Origin: Paraspadella gotoi
Taxonomy: Eukaryota; Chaetognatha
Assembly (NCBI GenBank): GCA_051294375.1
Contig: CM119266.1
Location: forward strand, 16,920,087-16,984,086
Direction: 5' to 3'
DNA: 64,000 nucleotides
Position numbers and translations under genes: made by a program. Within the stretch, counting starts at the first letter, position 1, and each line of letters opens with the position of its first letter. This document shows, piece after piece, positions 39,253-50,700 of the stretch. Under the pieces are notes generated by a model. The model had not been told where the DNA came from and searched no databases. It worked only from the letters and a program-made list of their open reading frames with translations.

Positions 39253-42200
39253 TCCTCTCTTTTCTTTTTCTATCTTGCTTTCTTAACATAAGCTCGAATT
39301 CACGCTCGAACTCTATTGTTCTCCGTTTCTTCATCCTTATCACCGTCTCCATCTTTACCCCGGAATCGTAATCCTTGTGTTTCAACTTCGGGTCGTCCTT
39401 CTATGAGTTCGGGAATTGGGCCAACTGGCCTCCTTACCGCTTTTCTATTCGCTAGAAAATGGCAGTCAAGAAATGTAAATTCTAACAGTCTATTCAGAAG
39501 GGTATTTAATGTAATATAACCCATTAAATACTGAATAATTTTAGTTGATACTTAACTGACTGAAAAGTTATTAATAAATATTTTTGTGCATATGTTTCAG
39601 CTTATGTAATCACGTGACCATACAGAGCTCCGGTCATACGATCAGAAAGTAAATGAAGCAGTATTAAAGTAAATTAGTAAACAAAAGGGTGCTTTTTGTG
39701 TATATTTCATAATTGTATACTGTACAGTGTACACTGTACAATGTACAGTGACATGATCATCGGAAAAACAGCAATATAAGAAAATTACAGCGGCGCAACG
39801 CCTTGAACTTGCCTGTTCTCTTTTTAACTGATGCCTTGTATGTATTTGAGTCATATGGTGCGTGTCAAGTGTTTATTGCCCTTTATAGACTGGCGTTCGA
39901 TGATAAGAGCGTTTTCCTTTAATCCTTTTCCCGTTGGCGATCCGAAGCTGCTATCGCCTGGGAAGTCCGGTGCCTCAAGTTTCGCCGACGAGGAGATTAA
40001 TGAACCGCACCACAGAGTTCCTTGCAATTTATCAAGTCTCTCATGCTGTTTGAAAGGGCAAAGTTGTGGGCTTCAAAAGCCCAAGTTTTTGCCGATATGA
40101 CCCTAGGCTAAGGCTTAAACGTTAAAGAGTAGCAACTATGGCCAGAGAAGTTTTCAAAGTGCCGACATTTTTTTTTTCCTAATTTCTTTCTTTCGGTTTC
40201 TCAAACAGCCGCCTATTTCGATTTATACGCTCTTCCATTTTCTCTCTCTCTCACTGATCCTCTGATTGTATCTAAATTAGAGTTTCTTAATCCTGAATCC
40301 GCTTCGTCCTTTATTTTCATCCAGTGTCATTTATTTCTTCTTTCTTCCTCAGCGACGGAACGTTGGATCGCCGTCTGCTTTCCTCTAAAGGCGGCGTCGT
40401 TGTGCACGAGGCGCCGGGCCGTCCAGGCAATTCTTGTCTGGGCGCTCATCTCGATTCTCTTCAACATTAATAAGTTTTTCGAGGTACAAAGACTTTGTCG
40501 TTGCTGTCCTTTGTCCTTGAATTTTTCGACTATAAAATTTTTTAAATAATATTTTCACTTTACTTTACTTTAGTACGAGATTTCTTACTGCTTCGACATG
40601 AAACACAAGGAAATTCGCTGGGATCTCGACAACGTCAGTCATCCTCACTACCAGTGGATCATGAAGACTTTTTGGTAATATTTTTCAGTCCGAAAAACTG
40701 CTTAATCTAGATTTTACTAAAAATATTTACATAAAGTAAAAAAAAAATAAGAGAACGAACATTCTTTCTCTTTGATTCGAGCCCAAAAATTTTTTGATAT
40801 TTTCATGAAAGAAATAAGAAGTTTCTTCAAAGGCGCGTTTTCAAATATTACCGCGGCTATGGTTATTTATTTAACGTAAAATCTGACTGAAACCTTCCCA
40901 GGATTTAAATCTATTTTCTCTTGAGGGAACACACGAATTCTATGTATAAAGTCTCTGTATAGTGTATATGGTATATGTACAGTACAGAACCAAATCATAG
41001 CCATAGGCAAAAGTGAATTTGGCATCTACTCGAGCTTGATCGCTAATTGGCTGGTACCGGTTCTTTTGGCGACCAATCAGGATTAGGCGATTCCATCTCG
41101 GCTGAGAGTCCCCGACCCTCCGATCCAGTTTTGGCTCTGAGCGAGAGTTTTGTTTTCCTATATGATTTTAAAGACTTGGAAAAAGCAAATGGAAAACAAA
41201 GGTCTTCGGGGAATGTCAGAGATAGCGTTTGAAATTCTCTCCCGTCTCCTTCTTGTTCCAAAGCCTCTGTCACCCTCGTGATGCTATTCCGACCAGCCCT
41301 GCCTCCTATGCTCTCGGTCTCCACCCCCAAACCCTCGGCCCAAAGCTCCATTACCGCATCGTACCCAAGCCCAAAAAAAAAAAAAGAGGCAAACAGGCTA
41401 TGACGAAGCAGATAAGCCACTTCCGCTGATGGATGCTCCAATTCAGTGGATGAGGAGGACAACAAATGTTGTTTTAATGGATCCACTTCGAAGTTGGATG
41501 GCGGGCGAGCCGATGTCTGGGTTAAGAATTGTGACTCGATGAATGATAAGAGATGATGTTCAAGCTGATTAATCCGCTCGAAGTGTTTTAAACGAACAGT
41601 GGGTGGGTAACAGACAAGACAACAACACAATTTTTGTAAACAATGTGTTTTGAAATTGGCACAACCGATATTTTATAGTATTTTTTCATTTCAGTTTTTT
41701 CAGCCGCACCCACCAAGTTAGATCCAAGTTATGTTTCTATCAACACTAAAGAGATAACTCGATATACTTCAATTTTTTTTTTTAAGGCCGATTTTGATGG
41801 CTCTCATTCCCTTCATCGTTCTTCTCGTAATGAACATTATGATTGTCAAGACGCTGCTGTCGAGTCAGACAGTTCACAAGGACGCCGCTTCGTGAGTTCA
41901 AAACTTCTTTATTTTTTGCGTCACTGTTGACAAATTATATTTCCACCTTCTACCCGCTTTTCAGCCAACATGCGAGGCAAAAACAAGAAACGGCGAGAAG
42001 AAATATTACCATCATGAGTATCCTGATCTGTTGTTTATTTATTATTCTCATGATTCCATACATTGGTAAGTCGATCAAGAAAAAAAAAAAGGAGTTTGTT
42101 CGCGTATGTTCTCTCGGCTACCTAATATTGTAATATTTTTCTTCAGTCATTAGAGTTTACCAAACCGTCAAAATGGCCGCTTTGAAGGCGAAGATCGAAC

Positions 42201-45200
42201 GAATCAACGCCGGTTCCGGAGAAGTTCGAAGTCGCGACGACTTACCAAATTTGGTACGAGTGGACACGTCAATATTTTTCCCGTAGTGACTCTTCATACT
42301 TCTTTTTTCGCATCCTTGTCCCCAGTGGGTGATGCACGCTTCGGTGCTTTGCCTGATCCTGAACAACTCCCTCAACTTCGTCATCTATTGCTGCATGTCG
42401 ACTCGATTCCGTAACTCCTTTAAACGCACCTTCGGACTGCAGAACCTCGCCAAGCGATTGAATCGGCCCGCCGTCGCGAGCGACAAGACAGGTCGGTGAA
42501 GGCGGGCTCGGGAGACTCGATCGGTTTGCGTCGCGTTGCTTGCCCATAAGTTAGTGTTTGTTTTAAGTTTCTATGAACAAATACAAATTTAATGATGAAT
42601 GATTAAAAACGCTTTTCTCGTTATAACTATTTCGACTTAAACCGTTTGCGCGTTGCTGCATCGCATTTAAAACTTGCTCTTGCATATCACGATAAAATGA
42701 TTATGAGTTGAGATTTAACCAAAAAAATTTTAAACTTTTAATTGAACGTTAATGATGTACTATTATGTCTATATAGACTGAAAACCACAGTGTAAATATA
42801 TTATCTCTACGTTAGTACTACAAAAAACCACCTCGCTATCGCTTTCTCTTGGCCCATGCCAGCAGACCGGGAAAAATAACCCATTGTTCCAATTGTGCGT
42901 CTCGGGCTTGGTCTCTTAGCTCCACGCTTCATTGTCATAATGTGACAGAGGCTACACAACCGCGCCAGCGGTCTTAGTCAGGCTGCCCCATACCAATGGG
43001 CATCACAGGCAATTCGGCTGTTGCACTAAGATCAACAAAGGGAATACTGAATAAGCAACGAGATTATAAAGAGAAAGTTCGCATGGAAGCATGATAATCC
43101 TCATGACCAAGTGAAATTTCCACAGAATGTGAAATATGGCAACGCCAAAAAAATAACCTTTTTTAATGTTGCTTATTTTTCTTGAACTCATTTCCATATT
43201 AAGTTTGACAATGAGTACAAGAAAAAGAGTTCTCGAGGGAGAGAAAGCGCGAGCGAACGAGGGAGCCAAAATGCGGTATTTCTAACTAAATTCCGGCTCT
43301 TGAGTCGCTATGTTTATTAATATTTTACCCACGGCCAAAAGTCAAAATAAAAGGCTTACTCATGGAGCGCATTGGGAACAGCGTTTGGGGGTCGACTTCT
43401 GGTGGTATTTTTTTATAGCTAATAATGGTAACACTTTTAAAAATCCGTCTTTTTCTTTTTTATTTCCTGAACTTTTAACCATAATCTAATCATAATTTTT
43501 ATGAATTCCCTTACCTAATCCCATATCCTAATTTGTCTTTCATAAAATTAAAGTAAAATAGTTTTAAAAATATCTTAAACTATACTTCAAGTTCGACCTT
43601 GTAAAAAAAAATTTAATAAACAAGCTGTATCAGAAAACTATAAGAATAACTATAAAAACAAGTTTGAGCAAACAATGTCGGATCTGCCCACAATAATTAT
43701 CGGTAATTAATTAATTAATAATTAATAATTAATTAATTTGATCCCAAATGATTGTTTTTAGGTCTTTTCGTCACTAACCATGACAGAAGCAATGACAACG
43801 ATGAGAATAATGCAATAATAATTGACTGATTAATTAATTATTAATAAATTAATTGACTAAGTGATTAATTAACGATTAATTATTTGATTAATTAATACAT
43901 CTTGCATTTACATTTAATATAAAAGAAAAAAGAAGCATAATCAATTAGTGAAACAGTTTTTTTTTTTTTTTTCCATTTAAACTCATTTCACTCAAACATT
44001 TCATCGAAACTTAATTTCCAGCTTAATCACACACTTTCCTACCCACATACAAAATTTCAAGTCAATCGCCCCGTCCACCTATGAATAATTAGCGTTCAAA
44101 TAGTAAAATATATTTTTTGTTTTTTTCCATTTAAACTCATTTCCACTCGCACGGTTCCATCGAAACTTCATATCCAGCTCAATCACACACTTCCCTACCC
44201 ACACACAAAATTTCATTCATATCCATCTCTCCAATCACGAGTAATTGGTGTTTTTTGCTAAGCTGGGACGGACGGACAGACAGACGGACAGACGGACATC
44301 GTTTTTTTTGCATAATTTATCATAATTCGATGTTCTGACATGATATAAGTGAGTGCCCGACAAGATTTAGGGGGTGGACCGACGGACCGACAAAGTGAAT
44401 TATAGAGTCGGGATCTGCTGAATGCAGATCCGATTAAAAAAGTTTCATATAAATAAAGAGAAAAAATAATTATAAGCAGCTTAAACCATATTACATATTT
44501 TCCACGTTAGCAATAGTCGTCGAAAAAGCATGGGGTCATAAGTTCACGTTATCTTAAAAGTAAAAAACTAATAAAATTTTTTTTAATATTTCGGCTAGTG
44601 CAAAAAATCATAGAGGTAAACTAATTTTTATCAAATCATTTTTCAGAACATCCTCTATTCCTCATGGCTCGTCTCATTGCAAATTAATGCCGTCGAATTT
44701 CAAAATACATTTTCTTATAGTTTACATTTACTTTATACACACAACATTATAAGACAGCGAGCTTATTTTATCTTTCTCATTAACGGAAACCTCCCTAAAT
44801 GAGTACATTCACCCTTTTTATAGCATGAAAAAAAAACCGTTAAATTTTAATTAGTTTAAGGGCAGAACTGTAAATAGGATTATTTCCTAATAATTTGGTT
44901 CTGAATTATAAATTGTTGCCAATGAGACGGGTGCGATGTTTTTAAAATTTCACGTTTTATTGCTTGCGGTGTCACGTCCTACATTTCATATAATTGTGAA
45001 TACGTCCAGCATTTCCTTTTGATATTCCTCTTCGACTTCTCCATATGCAGTCCCGAATGCATCAAAATTTCAGAAGATGCTACTAATTCCATTCAAGAAA
45101 CGTAAGAATTAGAAAACCAGTTTCACTTGAATTGTTTTTCCCCTTTCCGGAATATAACTCGCGCCAATGGTAGAAAATTGAACATCCTTTACAGTACTAA

Positions 45201-45881
45201 AGAGTTCTTTTAAGCCTTTTTACAATCTTAGCTTGTCATGTGCCCCGTTTAGGTATTTTTATGTAATGTTTCCATATATTCCCATACATGTAATGTCCTT
45301 ATGTTGCCGAGAATATTTTTTTTATATTTGCAATGCTCCCTAAATGGAAAACAATTAACGCATGTTTTTGTTTGTTTCCTTGCATGATGATAGCGCTTGT
45401 TTTATTTCTTAACAAAGAACGAAAATGAAACTGATCAGTTAAAGTTAAAATTATATATTTTTTTTGTACTAAAGTTAAATTCCTTGGTCGATTATATTTT
45501 TTTCTATCAACGATTGAAAGCGATTACATCATGAAACGGAAACGAAACTTTTTCTAACGAAAAACGAAACGACTTTTGTTTTCATGAATTCATTTGAGCA
45601 ATTTTAACCCAGCGAATCTAAAAATCCTTTCACGGATTTTTTTTTAATATCTATAAAATTCTCAATAGGCCCTTTTTCGTACTTACATAGGTGGCGCGAG
45701 TCTGATTACGCGGACGACGATCCTCAGTCGCTACGACTACTTCCGGCGCAACGCCAGCGAGAGTCCGGGGACGCGGCAGGACCGGGAAAGCGTTCAGCTG
45801 GAACCTTTTAAAACCATGTCCATTGAGGACGGTGTTGACGAAAACGCAAGAGAAGAGCAGGAAACGGACGTTTTGTCATAA
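38073..45881 (+). CDS. FMRFamide-receptor-like class A GPCR, complete, 10 exons
   Basis: Seven-pass plasma-membrane receptor, probably for a neuropeptide. Exons: 38,073-38,199; 38,349-38,480; 38,753-38,908; 40,353-40,483; 40,574-40,674; 41,787-41,891; 41,965-42,065; 42,147-42,253; 42,326-42,491; 45,691-45,881 (TAA). All introns are GT-AG and phases agree, giving 438 aa. Approximate membrane segments: TM1 33-58, TM2 67-87 (LSLSD, D77), TM3 118-139 with ERW (141-143) in place of DRY, TM4 162-177 (W168), TM5 215-238 (P224), TM6 265-285 (P282 but LMIP in place of CWxP), TM7 321-344 with NFVIY in place of NPxxY. The segments WIAVCFPLKA and FNINKFFEYE resemble the FMRFamide/myosuppressin receptor group as I know it. 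N5 and N21 are N-glycosylation sequons. The cytoplasmic tail is acidic and ends ETDVLS. Oddity: no cysteine at the start of TM3, although C188 is present in loop 2. The ligand cannot be told from sequence. Confidence 0.88.
39721..39740. repeat. Perfect 20-bp palindrome in GPCR intron 3
   Basis: TGTACAGTGTACACTGTACA is its own reverse complement, followed by a partial repeat, ATGTACAGTGACA. It is built from TGTAC units and could form a small cruciform or simply reflect a short repeat expansion. It lies in intron 3 of the GPCR gene. Confidence 0.8.
41043..41630 (-). CDS. Antisense 195-codon ORF in GPCR intron 5, status uncertain
   Basis: An uninterrupted minus-strand frame inside the intron 40,675-41,786 of the plus-strand GPCR gene. 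It begins MCCCLVCYPP, contains ARPPSNFEVDPLKQHL and a five-Phe run from a poly-A tract, then ITRVTEALEQEGDGREFQTL, and ends SPKEPVPAN. The island is richer in GC than the rest of the intron and long plus-strand frames are open too, so chance or a decayed transposon is possible. No family is recognised. Confidence 0.25.
   Translation of the reverse strand: MCCCLVCYPPTVRLKHFERINQLEHHLLSFIESQFLTQTSARPPSNFEVDPLKQHLLSSSSTELEHPSAEVAYLLRHSLFASFFFFGLGYDAVMELWAEGLGVETESIGGRAGRNSITRVTEALEQEGDGREFQTLSLTFPEDLCFPFAFSKSLKSYRKTKLSLRAKTGSEGRGLSAEMESPNPDWSPKEPVPAN
43450..43540 (-). repeat. Degenerate CCTAA-type array in GPCR intron 9
   Basis: Short diverged run (TAACCATAATCTAATCATA, then CCTAATCCCATATCCTAAT) similar to the arrays near 62.1 and 3.8 kb but weaker. 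Confidence 0.4.
43961..44433 (+). repeat. Dispersed repeat, copy with duplicated head and hairpin end
   Basis: Two imperfect direct copies of about 140 bp (43,961-44,100 and 44,118-44,250), each running TTCCATTTAAACTCATTTC, CATCGAAACTT, CAATCACACACTT, CACAAAATTTCA. The second continues through a (GGACGGACAGAC)-type minisatellite (44,265-44,298), CCCGACAAGAT, and AAAGTGAATTATAGAGTCGG to a hairpin (TCGGGATCTGC, loop TGAAT, GCAGATCCGA) at 44,408-44,433. An inverted copy lies at about 48,385-48,685. No coding capacity. Probably a non-autonomous mobile element, in the 3.2 kb ninth intron of the GPCR gene. Confidence 0.75.
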
Positions 45882-46392
45882 TAGTACGTATATATATCAA
45901 AAGAAAAAAAAGAATTGTAAATTTTGTTAAATTATTTGATCCGAAAAAAAAAAATATCGCTCATGCGCTTCCTTTCGTCTGACAACTTTTTTTTTTGTTT
46001 CGAGTAACATTTCCACTATTCATTGTAATACGCATAATCACTTCTTTTTTTTTTTCCAAAAGCTACTAATAATTTGCGTACTTATCTCATTGTCGTAAAA
46101 CACTAATGTATAACTTCGAATTTACAATAGTCTTACTGAATGAAACCGTTCTTTGAATAAGAATTACATTTTTTTCCTGAGAAATATAATTAGTACATCA
46201 TTAATTCTAAAAAAAAATAGCCTTAACCGATTTTAGGCTAAAGTATTCTGATGAGATTCATGAAACATACTTTGAATATACCACTTCATTGATAGGAAAG
46301 CTAGGTATTCTGGGAGTGAATAAACGAGACGGTGTGAGAGTTTTGATGGAAAGCTTGCGAAGTCCTTAAATTTTATCGATGGAGGCTTTTAA

Positions 46393-46561
46393 CCACCAAA
46401 GCCTGTTAAAAGCCTGTCAAAAGTCTGGGGCAAAATAGCCTATTTAATAAATGAGCTAAATCACGCTGGTTGTTATTCATTAATAGAGTTAAAACAAACT
46501 GGTTGTTCTCCTAAAATAACTGACATCTTTTGCCCAACCGAGGGAGAACAAATGACGCAAG
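46393..46561 (+). pseudogene. Coding-like fragment, 56 codons, probably decayed
   Basis: The frame is open from just after a TAA to a possible donor, CAAG|GTATTT, and reads SLSKVWGKIAYLINELNH, then KQTGCSPKITDIFCPTEGEQ. This looks protein-derived. Immediately upstream another frame starting with ATG (MEAFNHQSLLKACQKSGAK) reaches a stop, and a single-base shift would join the two. I see no acceptor. Possibly a remnant of a transposon ORF or of a lost gene. Confidence 0.25.
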
Positions 46562-47312
46562 GTATTTTTATTAATTAATTAATTATTATCCAAAAAAAGC
46601 TTTAAGATGAATGGGGAAGGCCTGTACTTATTCAAGCGTGGAGCTTTTGACCAACGCAACTGGCTTTGAAGGCTTCGGACACTCGGCAAGAACTCGGGAC
46701 GCACGATTGTGATGGTGAGTTAGTCCGCCTTGCTCTTTCGAATTTGCCTAGAGAATTAGGCTATTAGATTAGGCTATGGCTTTGGCAGTAGGAATGAGCA
46801 GTACCAAGATGGCATGAATAGTATTCATTGAATACTGATGCAAAACAAAAGTCATATTAAGTAAAGAAAAGCAAATGATCAACGCATCAGAATTTAAATG
46901 CACTCTGGAATAAACGAACAAGAATTCGATTGTGAGAGAAAGAGCTAAATAGACGAGAGGAAAAAGATAAAAATACAACGCCTTTGCAAAAATTAATATC
47001 TATGAATTTCAGCCTCATGCTTCTGGGAGATTGGTTGTTGTGACATTATATAAATGTACATATATTTTTTTTTATCTTTCTTTTTTGTAAAAGACGAGTC
47101 TTGTAGAATATAGACTGAAGAAAGCGAGATCCTCAAATACGATGTCATTTAAGAATATGTCTAAGATCATGATTAATTTACAATATTAATAGTATTAATA
47201 ATTTAATCTTCATAATAATTTTTAAAAAAATTATTTTTCTGAAATAGAAGGATAGATCATAATGTGCCATATTTTATTACATATACCCAGCGGCTCTTTT
47301 ACTGGCCTGGCA

Positions 47313-47465
47313 TTATGCCATACCCAACAGAAGCGATGTCACTATCCAAGACGCGTCTGTCGATGAACCACGTGCATCGCTAGTGTCGTCTTCCTCGTCA
47401 CTGCTCATGCGCCTCCGCACTAAAGACGCCGACGTGTTGCTCCTCCTCCTCCGCTGTTTACACAT
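47313..47465 (-). CDS. Small 50-aa minus-strand ORF, divergent to SLC12A8 gene
   Basis: ATG (complement at 47,463) to TAA (47,313). The product starts with a basic run, MCKQRRRRSNTSASLVRRRM, then an acidic SSDEEDDTSDARGSS patch, and ends IVTSLLLGMA. It sits 315 bp upstream of, and divergent from, the SLC12A8 start codon in a locally GC-rich, CpG-containing patch, so it could be a first exon driven by a bidirectional promoter. It is short and unrecognised, and may be chance. Confidence 0.25.
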   Translation of the reverse strand: MCKQRRRRSNTSASLVRRRMSSDEEDDTSDARGSSTDASWIVTSLLLGMA

Positions 47466-47779
47466 TTTTAAACCAGATTCTCCACGAACAGATGTTAATA
47501 CCGTTCTTCTAGCAATGACATTGTTTCTTGTCGATACGCGTGGATACAGCTAATATTAAATGAATGGATAATTTTTTTGTATACCGGTTTTACCAATTTC
47601 ATAGAAGGTTTCTAATTTCTAACACGATAAGGACGACTACCGCGCTTCGATGGAAGGAAGATCCCCATAGCTTAACGTATGGCGATGAGCGGGAACGTCT
47701 GAGAGGGGGAGCTACCTATCGTACATCCGATTGAGAGTGGATTCGTGTCTTGGTTGTGAGTTTTTTATTCTGTACAAAA

Positions 47780-50700
47780 ATGGTCGACGAAATGATTAAC
47801 TCGGAAAAAACTTCGCTCGTCACCAACGGTAAGAGGAAATTTTCGTCCATGACTTGATCTATGTTCGCTTTTCTACAACGAAGCCAGAATTGATTGAAAT
47901 TCGATCACTATTGAAGGATACTACTGAATTCTATTTCTATTTATTGACAGATAATTTGAATTGAAAATTGAATTGAATTGAAAATTTAATTTAAAATTGG
48001 AGAGTAGCACATGAAGTTTTCTAAAATTTCACTGCTATGAATAGTTAAACACGTTATACACTGTCCTACTCTCAATTTTGTTAACATAATAAGACACATC
48101 GCGATAGGCGACCAAATCCATTTGTTAATCAATTAGAGGTATTCATAAATTTTTTTTTTTAATTTTGTTTTGTTCCGAACTATGGTAATTGGATAATTAC
48201 TAGGAAAAATTAAAAGATTACTTGTTTTTACTATAGTAGATTAAATTAGACAAAAAAATTTAGCAAAATTTGTTTGAGTGCAACGACTTTATTTTACTAT
48301 AAAACAGACATGTGTTCGACTCTGACTGGAGGTTCATCAGCGCGCTGATGATATGTTATTCTTTTTATAATGCTTCAGTTTTTAAGTCGGATCTTTGCCT
48401 TCATCAGCAGATTCCCGACTCTATAATTCACTTTGCCGTCCGTCGGTTCCACCTCTCAATCTTGTCGGGCCATTCATTAAATCACTGTCAGAACATTTCA
48501 AACTTATGATAAAATAGCAAATATACCTTAGCAAATAACTCCAATTACTCGTTGATTCGATGGTTTGGATGGAATGAAATTTTGTGTTGTGTGCCGGGAG
48601 GTGATTGTGATTGAGCTTGATATAAAGTTTCGATGGAATCGTGCAAGTAGATATGAGTTTAAATGAGAGAAAAAACCAAAAAGTATTTTTTATTAATTTA
48701 TTACTCATAATTAATGATATCTTATTAAAAATATTAATAAATAAATTGAATTTTTAAATTTTGTTGGTGGGTTAGGTAAATTATATTAATAAGCTGAATA
48801 AAAAATACTTAAAATTAAAACATATTTATTTTAATTTTTTTAAAAAATTCTAATTATCTTTCTCATATTTTATTTGATTGATTAATTGATTTGGCAAATT
48901 ATGCCAGTTGACCAAATTCTGCAAGTGACTAAATTATGCCAGTTGATAAAATTATACATAAATTACTAAATTATGCAAGTTTGACTAAATTATTCAAGTT
49001 AGTATTGGCGCAGCTACTCCGGTAATGGTTGACAGATCAATTGATTTATTGATTTTTTTCATAAAATTTATTAAGAAGTCTGTTGTTTTGTTATGTTACA
49101 CATTTGTTATGATCTGGTTAAGATCAACAATTGATAAAAAATATTACCGTAATTTACCATCGGATTAGCTTATTACGGCTTAATTATCGTAGGCACATCA
49201 GACATTGCTTGCTCAAATCTTGTTTGATTCTGATAATACATTAAAAGATGAATTTATACTTTCTGTAGACACATTTTTAGAAGTTACCTAAACTCTTTTT
49301 AAAATAAAAAAATTTAAAAAAAAATTAACTTTTCCTATCAATAAATTATAATAAAACAATATTTTATCGATCTTCTTTTCGTTGGTTTGTAAATTAGGAA
49401 AAACAGTTTTTAAGGTCAACAACGATTTATTAATGGATAAAGTCGTGACCAAGTTTCAACTCTTTATCTTAAGAGTCTTCTTCACGCGATTTTTAATAAT
49501 CACAATTTTTCTCTCTTAACATAGCTTTGGATAGGAGAGAGAAGAGAGAGAGAGAGAGGTGACTTACAAAGTATGTTTACAAACATCCCTCAGGGACTTG
49601 GCGTTAGCCTCCGCAGAACGCCGCCGCTTAGAGGGAGACGGCTGTTACACGAGCGGTACGCCAAATATCCAATTGGGTGATATCATGGCACTGTGCCGAC
49701 TCGACCTGGAAACTGGGTACTTCAGGTTCGATGAAGCATCTTCTTGGTACTCATCCCATGCGCGTGGTGGCTTAGGGACATGGCAAATCAACCTCCAAGT
49801 CCCTCTGGCAGACTTCCTTAGTGGAGGACTATGAGGTGGAAAAAAAAAAAAAATGCTTTGATACCTCTTTTCGATTCTCGCATTGGGCAGTAGTCCAGTT
49901 CTTTTCTTTAGTCCGGTAGTCGGAAAGGCAGCACGTACTATCCTCGGCCGCTGAGGAAGGGATCTCGTTGACTACTTATTAATCTCCATTGAACAGCATC
50001 GAAATGCGAGCACTCAATGTGGACGTCTGCGAAGAAAGGGGAGTAATGGAAAATAATATTCCAATGGCTCTATGTGCCTTATTAAGCGCGTCCAAAGAGT
50101 TGGTGTCGTCATTGGAGGTTTTCTTGCTCTACCGCTAAACCCTACGCATATGATATTCAATACAATTTCCTTCCAACTTACGGCTATTGCTCCTTTGTCA
50201 CATTACGTCTCGCCACGGTCCAGTTCCCTTACCAGAAAGAGTCCTTTGATTCGCGTCGACACCCCCGAGCTCCAGGTCCGCGACTTGAGCATGATCAAAA
50301 GAGCCCTTATGGCGCTCAACTGGTTACCCTCTTGTGGGACTTTACGAGAAGGCTAGGTTTCGGGCCTTGTTCACCAGGCTTGAGGGCAGTGGCCAACAAG
50401 CGGCCCGCTGCCCACTAGTTACACCGCTGTGACGCAAGGTTTACTACCCTCCGCCCCCCAGGAGGACGAACGATCCTGGCCTTGACTGCTTGAAACCAGG
50501 ACCCTACCGCGCCCACCACAGCGCAAATGGGAAGAAAGTCAGAAGCGTCTCAACGAACGTGGGCCACCTTCCCTCCGCCTACCAACCAGGGCGATCACTG
50601 AAGCACATTGCACGTCTGCCACGTCGGTGGCTAGCAAACAGGACTCCGCCACTTCAGTGAGGCCCGCGGCTCTTTACGTGGAGCCATTATGGTGGAAACC

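Larger units (their letters stand above)
45882..47779. other. Intergenic region between the GPCR and SLC12A8 genes
   Basis: No AATAAA stands close after the GPCR stop. The region contains a coding-like fragment at 46,393-46,561 and a 50-aa minus-strand ORF at 47,313-47,465, both listed separately. The Leu/Phe-rich minus frame at 46,769-46,978 is judged a by-product of AT-rich sequence. Confidence 0.5.

Noticed and set aside
44408-44433. Helitron 3' end
   Set aside because: A terminal hairpin is present, but no CTRR end follows and no TC start was found, so only a generic dispersed repeat is claimed.
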